DNA of 35,244 bases from Bacteroidota bacterium (GTDB lineage: Bacteria > Bacteroidota > Ignavibacteria > UBA10030 > UBA6906): the NCBI GenBank assembly GCA_017860635.1, contig JAGDMK010000004.1:1-35244 (forward strand), given 5' to 3'. Position numbers and translations under genes: made by a program. Under the pieces are notes generated by a model. That model did no database searches. It was not told where the DNA came from and worked only from the letters and a program-made list of their open reading frames with translations. Of this stretch, positions 23,508 to 30,984 are shown piece by piece (within the stretch, counting starts at the first letter, position 1; every line of letters begins with the position of its first letter).

Positions 23508-23972
23508 ATGCACAGGGCAGTGATCATTGCTCTCCTGCTGGGATGTGTCGCAACGGCGTTATCTCAGTCGCCTCCGTCCGTTGCTCCTGCGGGCCAGAGC
23601 ACGCAATGGACGATCGACCGTTGTGTCAACACATTCGACCCTTCCCGTGTGGACTCGACGAAGGCGGGCTATCAGTACTGGTTCGCAGACAAAACGTTCC
23701 TCGATGGCCGGACGCTCAAGCTGAGCGTGGTCCGCGCCGGTTCTGCTACCCATGCCCCTCACACCCATGGTGAAGATGAGTTCTTCTTTGTGCTGGAAGG
23801 AAAGGCAGAGTTTGTGATGAACGGCGATTCGGCCCGTGTCGGACCGATGACAAGCCTGTATTGTCCCCCGGGTTCCTTCCACGGAATCCGTAACATTGGA
23901 AGCACAGACTTGAAGTACCTTGTGATCAAGAAATACGAACCGGTCGCACTACCGGAACAGAAGAAACCATGA
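23508..23972 (+). CDS. Secreted small cupin-domain protein
   Basis: A 154-residue protein with a signal peptide (about residues 1-20) and one cupin barrel. Cupin motif 1 is HAPHTHGEDEFFFVLEGKAEF with His, His and Glu as probable metal ligands, and motif 2 is PPGSFHGIRN with the third His. Single cupins of this type often bind sugars or act as small isomerases or lyases; no reaction can be assigned. Its stop overlaps the start of the pectate lyase-esterase gene (ATGA), so it is probably co-expressed and may act on products of that enzyme in the periplasm. The ATG at 23508 was chosen because it begins the signal peptide and has AAGGAT upstream. Confidence 0.85.
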   Translation: MHRAVIIALLLGCVATALSQSPPSVAPAGQSTQWTIDRCVNTFDPSRVDSTKAGYQYWFADKTFLDGRTLKLSVVRAGSATHAPHTHGEDEFFFVLEGKAEFVMNGDSARVGPMTSLYCPPGSFHGIRNIGSTDLKYLVIKKYEPVALPEQKKP

Positions 23973-26134
23973 GCAGACTACGGTTGAGAACACTCTCAGT
24001 CCCCAAAACGATCGGAGTCTCCACCGCGTCATTCGTGGCTGCGCTGCTTGTCGCGACGTCATCCATGCACGGAACCGCATTTGCGCAGGTCCAGGGTCGG
24101 GGGACAGACTCGGTCAGCATTGAACCGTTCAGAGATAGTGCACACCACTGGTATGACATCACCGATGAAGAGCATGTAATCACTCCTGTCGCAGGGCAAC
24201 GGCGCTACGCAAAGGGCCAGATGAAGGAGATCGCAGACAACATCCTTCTCTATCAAAAGAAGAATGGCGGTTGGCCAAAAAACTATGACATGCAGGCTAT
24301 CCTCACACCGCGGCAACGGGATGTGCTGCGCAAGCATGTGGATGACAACCAGACCACATTTGACAACGGTGCGACCCATGCGCAGGTGGACTTCCTCGCG
24401 CGGGCGTACCGTGCAACCCGGGAAGAGAAATACAGACGAGGGTGCGTGCGAGGGATAGAATTCATCCTTCAGGCTCAGTATCCGAACGGCGGGTGGCCGC
24501 AATTCTATCCTGACACGAGCGGCTACAGGCGGTATGTGACGTTCAATGACGGTGCAATGATGGGTGTGATGGGAGTGCTGCGGCATATCGCGACAGGGGC
24601 TGCGGAGTATGCATGGCTCGATGAGCCACTGCGGGTGAGAGCGAAGAGTGCATATGAAAAGGGACTTGCGTGCATCCTCGCATGCCAGATACGGGAGGGT
24701 AGGGAGTTGACGGGGTGGTGCCAGCAGCACGATGACCGCACGCTGAAACCCCGCCCGGCACGTTCCTTTGAGCCTGCCGCAGCTACAGGCATGGAGAGTG
24801 CGGAAGTCGTCCGGTTTCTCATGGAGATTGAGAATCCATCCAGGGAAATCATCGCGAGTGTACAGGGCGCCGTGGACTGGTTCTTTCGTTCCCGGATTAC
24901 CGGCATCCGTGCAGAGTTCGTCCGTGCACCGAACGCACGGTACCGGTTTCACGTGGCGGATTTTGACCGTGTGGTCATCTCCGATCCCGATGCTCCGCCG
25001 CTGTGGGCACGGTACTACGAGCTCGGGACAAATGTCCCGCTCTTCTGCAACAGGGACGGGAAGCCCGTGTACACACTGGGCGAAGTGGACAGAGAGCGGC
25101 GGACCGGTTATGCATGGTACACAGAAGAGCCGGCCTTCGTGATTGCCCGCTATCCGCCCTGGCAGCGGCGCTGGGATCCGGCACGGAATGTCCTGGCCGC
25201 AGACACACTTCTCCGGGCGCGTACCGTGCCAAGGGATACTTCATTCACGACGCAAAGCGCGTGGAGCAAGCTCCTGAAGCAGTACCCTCATGCCAGGCCT
25301 GCGACATTCGCCGGTTCCGGGAAGGTGCGGCTTCAGAAGAATCTTGTGTATGCTGCGCATGGATACAGGCACCTCTCTCTGGATATCTGCTCTCCCGCGG
25401 ACACGGCAGGCAGCCCGTATCCCGTGGTCATGCTGATCCATGGAGGAGGGTGGAGGTCAGGAGACCGGAGCCAGGAACTCCCTATGGCAGAAGCCCTGGC
25501 TGAGAGGGGATACGCGGCGGTGACGGTGGAATACCGGCTCTCCGCTGAAGCGCGCTATCCGGCAGGCCTCCACGATCTCAAGACTGCAATCCGCTGGATC
25601 CGTGCACACGCAGCAGAGTACGGGCTTCATCCCGACCGGATCGCCGTAATGGGCGGTTCTGCGGGAGGGACGCTGGCCGGATTGCTCGGGACGACGGCAG
25701 GATTGCCGGAGTTTGATGACAAGGGTGCCTACCCGGCAAGGTCGACGGCTGTCCAGGCCATTGTCGATATGGATGGAGTGCTTGACTTCGCTGATTCCGC
25801 GGAGAGCGGCAAGGATAATGATCCTGCCAGGCCGTCTGCCGGGAAGCTCTGGTTTGGCGCATCGTTCAAGGATAACCCTGACATCTGGCGGCACGCATCC
25901 CCGGTGCGATGGGTCAGTCGTCAGACACCCCCGTTGCTTGTCATCAACAGCTCAGTACCGCGGTTCCGCGGCGGGCGGGATGAGATGATCAGCCGGCTGC
26001 GCGAATTCGGGATTCCTGCCGAGGTCTATGAATTCCCCGATGCCCCGCACCCATTCTGGCTCATGCATCCCTGGGTCGACACGGTGCGGGACAAGGTCGC
26101 TGCGTTCCTGGACAGAGTCCTGAAAGGTGTCTAG
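23969..26134 (+). CDS. Pectate lyase (PL10) fused to an alpha/beta-hydrolase esterase
   Basis: A 721-residue secreted enzyme with two catalytic modules. After a signal peptide (about 1-39), residues 80-400 match family PL10 pectate lyases: YQKKNGGWPKNYD (95-107), TTFDNGATHAQ, YPNGGWPQFYP (171-181), TFNDGAMM and GWCQQHD (249-254). Residues 455-720 form an esterase domain with oxyanion motif HGGGW (491-495), nucleophile S564 in MGGSAGGT, and H694 in DAPHPFW. The acid residue is less clear (D671 in RGGRDEM is a candidate). Pairing a lyase with a deacetylase would let one protein strip acetyl groups and cut polygalacturonate. No SusC/SusD pair lies nearby, so product uptake is unexplained here. 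Confidence 0.9.
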   Translation: MSRLRLRTLSVPKTIGVSTASFVAALLVATSSMHGTAFAQVQGRGTDSVSIEPFRDSAHHWYDITDEEHVITPVAGQRRYAKGQMKEIADNILLYQKKNGGWPKNYDMQAILTPRQRDVLRKHVDDNQTTFDNGATHAQVDFLARAYRATREEKYRRGCVRGIEFILQAQYPNGGWPQFYPDTSGYRRYVTFNDGAMMGVMGVLRHIATGAAEYAWLDEPLRVRAKSAYEKGLACILACQIREGRELTGWCQQHDDRTLKPRPARSFEPAAATGMESAEVVRFLMEIENPSREIIASVQGAVDWFFRSRITGIRAEFVRAPNARYRFHVADFDRVVISDPDAPPLWARYYELGTNVPLFCNRDGKPVYTLGEVDRERRTGYAWYTEEPAFVIARYPPWQRRWDPARNVLAADTLLRARTVPRDTSFTTQSAWSKLLKQYPHARPATFAGSGKVRLQKNLVYAAHGYRHLSLDICSPADTAGSPYPVVMLIHGGGWRSGDRSQELPMAEALAERGYAAVTVEYRLSAEARYPAGLHDLKTAIRWIRAHAAEYGLHPDRIAVMGGSAGGTLAGLLGTTAGLPEFDDKGAYPARSTAVQAIVDMDGVLDFADSAESGKDNDPARPSAGKLWFGASFKDNPDIWRHASPVRWVSRQTPPLLVINSSVPRFRGGRDEMISRLREFGIPAEVYEFPDAPHPFWLMHPWVDTVRDKVAAFLDRVLKGV

Positions 26135-26178
26135 TCTCGGGCGCCGTGCCCACGCCCCTTCTGCCGAATCCTGCCTGT

Positions 26179-26200
26179 GTAATGAGCATATGCTCATTAC
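26179..26200. promoter_or_regulatory. Perfect 22-bp palindrome
   Basis: The sequence from 26179 to 26200 is its own reverse complement over all 22 bases, centred on GAGCATATGCTC. It lies in the gap between two convergent genes (pectate lyase-esterase and C1 peptidase), 45 bp after the former. No T-run follows on either strand, so it is not an ordinary terminator. A gapless palindrome of this length is the usual form of a binding site for a homodimeric regulator, but no promoter is evident here. Confidence 0.7.
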
Positions 26201-26257
26201 TTTGAAGCGGCATTCTACGGCCTTTGTCAACCTTTCCTAAAGAGGGAGAGAACGGAT

Positions 26258-26348
26258 CCCCCGGCGGTTACGCCGGGCGGGGAGAAGTCAGCATCCCCCC
26301 CGGCAGGCACGCTGGATGCGGAAGTGCACATTCCCCCTGAGTATGCAC
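26258..26348. repeat. Cluster of small GC-rich inverted repeats
   Basis: Three hairpins follow each other: CCCGGCG-GTTA-CGCCGGG (26260-26277), GCATCC...GGATGC (26291-26319) and GTGCA...TGCAC (26324-26348). The word ATCCCCCCGGC or its complement occurs three times between 26257 and 26366. None has a T-run. They may serve as a combined end signal for the convergent genes or be remnants of a small repetitive element. Confidence 0.55.
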
Positions 26349-26370
26349 GCGGCCGGGGGGATAAGAAATG

Positions 26371-27597
26371 CTAGCGCGGAAACTTCTCCAGGATATCCCT
26401 GACGGCATCCTTGTGGAGGGCAACGCCGAGCATCTTCAGCTTCACGTAGTCTTCGTGGTAGAAGTAGTACCCGGGATGAGCGCTGTTGTAAGCGCTGCTC
26501 CAGGAATCCTTGATGAGATACCAGTCCTTGCCGTTCCGTTCGACATACCCCACGAGATGAAGGCCATGGTCGTCTGCCGTGGTGCCGTTGCTGAACCGGA
26601 ACTGCCGTGCAGCGTCATCGATCGCTGTCGAAGGGATGTCGAACGAAGGGACGACCGCAATCCCCGCCTTTCCCCTGGAGTATCCGGCCTCCGAAAAGTC
26701 CCCGCCGATTGCGAGCGAATACCCGCTGCGGATGGCGCGCTTCACGATCGTCATGAACACATCCAGCGGCACATTGTGGTACTCCTTGCTGTGCCACCAG
26801 TTGTCGGGCACCTCAAACTCGATCTTCGTGTAATACGGCTGTTCCAGCAATGAGAGAAAATCCACATAGTCATCCGGGTTCAGCCGCACCACAGTCTTCA
26901 GGTATTCTTTCGGACTCAACGGTTTCCCGTCGACAAGGAACGTTGCTGGGGGAGTTCCCATGTGGTGGTCCAGAAGTGCCCGCACGGTTGCGATGACCTC
27001 GGCTTCATTCCATGCCCCCGCCTCTTTGACCGACGTGAGGTACTTCTTGAATTCGGGAAACAGGGTGTACTCGTGGTTGTAGTACTTCTGACCCTCCTTG
27101 AGTCCGGTGAACGCTTCCCGCGGCATGGCACCATACTGCTTCAGGATTCTGAAGACCGCGTTGGCTTCGGATCCCTCACCCAGGTGGGATTCACCGCGCG
27201 TCCGGACGTATTCTCTGGCCTTCTCAACATATTCCCAGTAGACGGTGTGGAGCTCCGAGAGCTTGATCGTACGGCCGGACGTACGCATGATTTCCGATTC
27301 AAGGAGCGACGTCGCAGAAAAACACCAGCACATGCCCGAACGCCCCTGCAGCAGGGGAGGCAGGTGTTTAACCGTGGTGAACTCTTTGACCTCCTTCGGC
27401 TGATCGACAGCGGCGAAGTCCACCATCATCATGTTCTTTTTCGCATCCTTGTCCGGCTTTGCGCCATCCAGAATCGCATTGAGTGAATCCAGCATGGCAT
27501 CAATGCGGACCTCGAACACCGGATGAGCAACCTTCTCCTGGGCCCACGATATCATTGCGCACGCCCCGATGAGGGCAACGAAGAGAATGTGTCGCAT
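26371..27597 (-). CDS. Secreted C1-family cysteine peptidase (bleomycin hydrolase/PepC-like)
   Basis: A 408-residue papain-fold peptidase with a signal peptide (about 1-19). The oxyanion Gln and nucleophile lie in LQGRSGMCWCFSATS (Q84, C90) and the general base in DDHGLHLVGY (H344). The third residue of the usual Cys-His-Asn set appears as Asp: IKDSWS (D363) instead of KNSWG. The long insertion between Cys and His (LSELHTVYWEYVEKAREY and onward) matches the C1B branch seen in Bacteroidota. It likely acts as a periplasmic aminopeptidase. The ATG at 27597 has AAGGA 7 bases upstream. It follows the heparinase-like gene after 28 bp and is probably transcribed with it. Confidence 0.9.
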   Translation of the reverse strand: MRHILFVALIGACAMISWAQEKVAHPVFEVRIDAMLDSLNAILDGAKPDKDAKKNMMMVDFAAVDQPKEVKEFTTVKHLPPLLQGRSGMCWCFSATSLLESEIMRTSGRTIKLSELHTVYWEYVEKAREYVRTRGESHLGEGSEANAVFRILKQYGAMPREAFTGLKEGQKYYNHEYTLFPEFKKYLTSVKEAGAWNEAEVIATVRALLDHHMGTPPATFLVDGKPLSPKEYLKTVVRLNPDDYVDFLSLLEQPYYTKIEFEVPDNWWHSKEYHNVPLDVFMTIVKRAIRSGYSLAIGGDFSEAGYSRGKAGIAVVPSFDIPSTAIDDAARQFRFSNGTTADDHGLHLVGYVERNGKDWYLIKDSWSSAYNSAHPGYYFYHEDYVKLKMLGVALHKDAVRDILEKFPR

Positions 27598-27625
27598 ATA
27601 CGTTTCCTTTCGCACGAGACCGGAA

Positions 27626-29665
27626 CTAGTGAGTCTCGATCGAGAACTCCGGGACTGTTCCGGAGTCGATGACACGCACAGATGCGGTGCGGTTCCCTGA
27701 TGAGATATGGGCTGTGTAGACGGCACCTTCCCGGTCGACCCGCGCGCTCCCAATCGTGCCAGCCGACTGAGTAGGAACAAGAACCGTGACCAAGCATACC
27801 TCTTTGGCTGGCTGGGCAGTCGCCACGTCGGCATAAGGATAGAGCCGGGCCTGTGCCGGAGGAATGTCCGGCAGCGAAGCAGTGTATTTCACTCCGCTGT
27901 TGGAAGCAGCGCTGCCAGTGAGGCGGGCAAGGGGCCTCGTGATCGTGAAGGCCTCCTGGTGGACAACAACAGATCCTTTCCCATCCGTGTTGTAGCCATA
28001 GAACCGGGCCAGCACCGTCGACGCCGTGTCCCTCTTTAGAACCTTGTCAACGATTACCACGGCAGGAAGTTCCGTAAGGGTTACCACGGTTCGCGTGATG
28101 GACTGGACATCCGGCTGGACGAGTGCGTATGCAGGTGTGGCATCGCTTGTCCAGAAGAAATAGCCATCCCGTTCTCCTCTGCGTATAATCGTTGCCGACG
28201 CACGAGAAGAGTTGGTCCCTTCGCTTCCGTCAACGTACTGATGTCCCTTTCCGTCGATCAACACTGCGCTGTGCCCCGCAGTCAGGCGCATCTTCCAGGC
28301 AGGGTCCAAGCGGAAGTACGGCGGTCGGAAAGGATCAACAACGAGCCGCTCTCCGAAACACTTGACTATCAGGCTGTTGCGGTCAGCGTGCTCGTGGTTG
28401 AACGGACCTCCGCTGCGCAGGGCAACCACGAGATCGGCCGGTCGGTATCCTGTCCGCCCGACGAGCCACCCGAGATCTGAATGCCAGACCCGGCTCCCCG
28501 CGGGTGGAGGGGTGGAGGGGACTGTCGGATCGAAGTAAAGCACCGACCAGATATCCCGGGACTGTGCAAGATTCTCGCCGAACCAGCGTGCAATGCCGTC
28601 ACGGGTTTTTCCGGCAATCCAGAATGAGACCGATGCGTGTGCCGCGCCGCCTGCATCGCTGAAGTTCACAATCGTGAACGGTTCATCCTGTGTGGACTGG
28701 TTCATCGCGAAGAGGTAATCCTGATAGCCCTGCCAGTTCAGCATGTCGGTCAGGTCTGCGACACCCGAGCGGCGGAGAGCGTCGATGGCCTGGATGATGT
28801 GCAGCGTCGTGTAGTGGGCGTACGAGACGCCTTCGTTATACGACCCGTCCTTTGCGTAGATGTCACGGAATGTCCCGACGCTGTGGCTGGCCTGTTCGAG
28901 CCAGCGACGCGTGTCATCAGTGTCGCCCATGTGCGTTCGGTAGACGAGTGCCGAGAGCGCAAGTGCGGAAGCAGGAATGGCTTTGAGGTTGATCGTGTTG
29001 AGGATAATGGGCCACCGGGCAAGGCTGAGTCCCCGCTCCTGGGGGCGATGTGTGAAATACGTGCTCGTAGTATCCAATGACCACCCCTTCACGCGCTCCG
29101 GATAGCGCATGCCGTACGTCGCCAGGTAGCACGGTTCCGTGCCCCGTTCTGCCATGATTGTGAGCCAGCGCTTCCGCTCTGCAGAAGAGACCCGTTCTCC
29201 CAGGGCTTCGATGGTAATGGCAACGGCGATCGCCGAATTCGGCGCGCGCTGGAGTCCGATGACCTGTGTCCCGCCTTCGAGAAAGTAATCCCATTTCGGA
29301 AACTTCATCAGGGTCTCGACGCACTCCTTCGCCAGCGCGGCGGCGTCTGCGTCGCCCATGTACAAGTACAGGAGCGACATTTTTTGCGCCAGGTCGCCCA
29401 CGCGGGAGATATCATAGAGGTGGTCGTTGTAGCGCACCTCGGACCTGAGGAATTTCCGCTCGCGCACTCGGTCCAGGGTGTCCATTTGCGTTCGCAGTAT
29501 TGAAAAGAGAGGGTTTGTTGCGTACAATTCGCGGTACCGGGACATCTGTTGAGGTTCGAAGAAGACCCCGCCGCCAGTCGATGCGATCAGAACGGCCTGT
29601 ACGCCGAGAATCGCAGCGATCACCAGGCCGGATCTGAGAGTGGTGTGATCTGGACGAAAAACCAT
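27626..29665 (-). CDS. Heparinase II/III-like polysaccharide lyase
   Basis: A 679-residue secreted or membrane-anchored protein (hydrophobic segment at about 12-30). The first 370 residues are helical, as expected for the alpha/alpha toroid, with DGSYNEGVSYAHY at 273-285 carrying probable catalytic Asn and Tyr. The beta-sandwich part begins near 390 and holds the family hallmark PFNHEHADRNSL at 421-432, followed by LVVDPF. Members cleave uronic-acid polysaccharides (heparin, alginate, ulvan-like or pectic). The substrate cannot be chosen from sequence, but the pectate lyase nearby makes a plant polysaccharide plausible. The ATG at 29665 has GGAGA 4 bases upstream. Confidence 0.88.
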   Translation of the reverse strand: MVFRPDHTTLRSGLVIAAILGVQAVLIASTGGGVFFEPQQMSRYRELYATNPLFSILRTQMDTLDRVRERKFLRSEVRYNDHLYDISRVGDLAQKMSLLYLYMGDADAAALAKECVETLMKFPKWDYFLEGGTQVIGLQRAPNSAIAVAITIEALGERVSSAERKRWLTIMAERGTEPCYLATYGMRYPERVKGWSLDTTSTYFTHRPQERGLSLARWPIILNTINLKAIPASALALSALVYRTHMGDTDDTRRWLEQASHSVGTFRDIYAKDGSYNEGVSYAHYTTLHIIQAIDALRRSGVADLTDMLNWQGYQDYLFAMNQSTQDEPFTIVNFSDAGGAAHASVSFWIAGKTRDGIARWFGENLAQSRDIWSVLYFDPTVPSTPPPAGSRVWHSDLGWLVGRTGYRPADLVVALRSGGPFNHEHADRNSLIVKCFGERLVVDPFRPPYFRLDPAWKMRLTAGHSAVLIDGKGHQYVDGSEGTNSSRASATIIRRGERDGYFFWTSDATPAYALVQPDVQSITRTVVTLTELPAVVIVDKVLKRDTASTVLARFYGYNTDGKGSVVVHQEAFTITRPLARLTGSAASNSGVKYTASLPDIPPAQARLYPYADVATAQPAKEVCLVTVLVPTQSAGTIGSARVDREGAVYTAHISSGNRTASVRVIDSGTVPEFSIETH

Positions 29666-29708
29666 GGATTCTCCATAGGAAGGTGGGAAAATTCGAGCGA
29701 TGCTGCAC

Positions 29709-29740
29709 CAAACCTATGGAAACCTGCGACGAGAATCAAT
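29709..29740 (-). promoter_or_regulatory. Bacteroidota-type promoter of the heparinase-like gene
   Basis: On the minus strand TAGGTTTG (29716-29709) fits the -7 consensus TAnnTTTG perfectly, and ATTG (29740-29737) stands 20 bases upstream, one base off the TTTG -33 box. Transcription would start near 29702 with a leader of about 37 bases. Confidence 0.5.
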
Positions 29741-29746
29741 CAATTT

Positions 29747-29766
29747 TGACATTTCTGTGACATTTC
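29747..29766. promoter_or_regulatory. Direct repeat TGACATTTC x2 in a divergent gap
   Basis: Two exact 9-bp copies (29747-29755 and 29758-29766) are spaced 11 bp start to start, about one helical turn. They lie between the divergent heparinase-like and lipoprotein genes, just upstream of the -33 box of the former. This geometry suits an activator or repressor binding side by side; no candidate regulator is in the window. The first copy also makes a TTGACA (29746-29751) on the plus strand, but no -10 follows at normal spacing. Confidence 0.45.
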
Positions 29767-29809
29767 ACGATCCCCGGAAGACGTATCTTGGTAAAAAGAG
29801 GAGGGCCAG

Positions 29810-30805
29810 ATGACGGCGAGAGCAGAGTACGGCAGGAGGATGGTGGCAGCGACTGCTGCGGTCGTTCTGACTATTGTCCTGGGAGGATGCACAACGACAG
29901 AGCAAGTCCAGATGTTTGTCCGCGATGCGTATGTTGATGGTCCCGTCATGTCACCGCCCGTACACGTGGCTACAGAACACGCACGAAACACCATGACCAT
30001 CTCGGCATACGGAGTTGCCCAGCGAGCGGCAACGTTTCGCGGTACCGTGGATGGCTCGGGGTCCGGGATGTGGCGTCCACAATCGGATACGATTCGGCAA
30101 CCCTCAGGGACGTCACTGCCGCGGGAAGACACCCGCACGCACAATCTGTTCTGGTATACGCCGGAATATTCAGGCGGTGTTCACTTCGACATAGCATGGG
30201 AGTCCTTCGCGCTTTCATTGGGCGGGGCCTTTGCCGCGCACGAAGGGTCAACCCGGATGGGCTGGATGGCAGGTGTTGGGTTCTTCTCACGGGAGACAAG
30301 CGCGGTCAGGGTGCGGTTCGATGTTGGCGTGTTCGGGCAGGCCATGGATTTCGATGCACGTGCGATGGTGATCACAACGAGGAGCACCGAGTGGTGGGGC
30401 AGCTCATCGAAAAGCGTGGACACGGCCTACTATTTCGACAGTGCCACTGAATCGGGATTAGGTTACTACGGATCGCTGACGGTCAATACGGCCCAAAGCG
30501 CCTGGCCCGTGAACCTCTTCCTGCAGCTCAACTGCGTCGTGCAGCCCCTCCTGAGTTACACGCCGCTGAGGCGGACGACCGTCGACTGGGTTCTCTTCTT
30601 TCCTGTTGAGAGCAGCTCCGGATCAGGAAAGGTGACGACATCCACGACGTTCCTCGGGATCGCTCCGGGCGTCTACCTGGAACCGTCCGCATCCTCCGTC
30701 CTGCTGGCAGGAGTTCGGATTGTGAAGGACGTGTCGGGGACGATGAAGAAGCCTGAAACTGTGGTGATGCCGTTTGTACAGTTCGGCCTGAGGATAGGCA
30801 TGTAA
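29810..30805 (+). CDS. Lipoprotein, probable outer-membrane beta-rich protein
   Basis: The N-terminus is a lipoprotein signal with lipobox LGGC (C27) followed by threonines. The remainder has many alternating hydrophobic strands rich in aromatic residues and Gly (for example WESFALSLGGAF, GWMAGVGFFS, VRVRFDVGVFG) and ends VMPFVQFGLRIGM, resembling the last strand of an outer-membrane barrel. No known family was recognised. A strong ribosome site (AGGAGG) lies close before the ATG. It is the first of three same-direction envelope genes, and the next one looks structurally similar in its strand pattern. Function unknown. Confidence 0.75.
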   Translation: MTARAEYGRRMVAATAAVVLTIVLGGCTTTEQVQMFVRDAYVDGPVMSPPVHVATEHARNTMTISAYGVAQRAATFRGTVDGSGSGMWRPQSDTIRQPSGTSLPREDTRTHNLFWYTPEYSGGVHFDIAWESFALSLGGAFAAHEGSTRMGWMAGVGFFSRETSAVRVRFDVGVFGQAMDFDARAMVITTRSTEWWGSSSKSVDTAYYFDSATESGLGYYGSLTVNTAQSAWPVNLFLQLNCVVQPLLSYTPLRRTTVDWVLFFPVESSSGSGKVTTSTTFLGIAPGVYLEPSASSVLLAGVRIVKDVSGTMKKPETVVMPFVQFGLRIGM

Positions 30806-30816
30806 GAGGGCCGTAA

Positions 30817-30921
30817 GTGCCTCAGTGAATCTTCCTTTCAAACGGGCCCCTCGTTGCCTCAGTCAAGTTTCTATTCGAACGGGGACTAGTTGCCCAGTTA
30901 AGTTTCTATTCGAACGGGGGA
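30817..30921 (+). repeat. Three 32-37 bp imperfect tandem repeats
   Basis: Units start near 30817, 30854 and 30890. Each begins TTGCC or GTGCC and contains TTTCTATTCGAACGGGG, exact in the second and third copies and degraded in the first. The next TTGCC, where a fourth unit would start, is the -35 box of the promoter that follows. The units are contiguous, without spacers. Confidence 0.85.
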
Positions 30922-30965
30922 TTGCCTTTTATCCGCTGAGTGTGTACAATGTCGGTACGTTGTAC
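30922..30965 (+). promoter_or_regulatory. Promoter with overlapping inverted repeat before the beta-barrel gene
   Basis: TTGCCT (30922-30927) and TACAAT (30945-30950) are separated by 17 bases, four and five matches to the sigma-70 consensus. GTACAA (30944-30949) and TTGTAC (30960-30965) form a 6-bp inverted repeat with a 10-base gap covering the -10 box and the likely start near 30957. That position suits repressor binding. A leader of about 28 bases leads to the ATG at 30985. Confidence 0.5.
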
Positions 30966-30984
30966 TGTTCTTTCAGGATACCAG

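Noticed and set aside
30817-30921. CRISPR array, because of units near 36 bp
   Set aside because: Units are contiguous without spacers, diverged from each other, and no cas gene is present.
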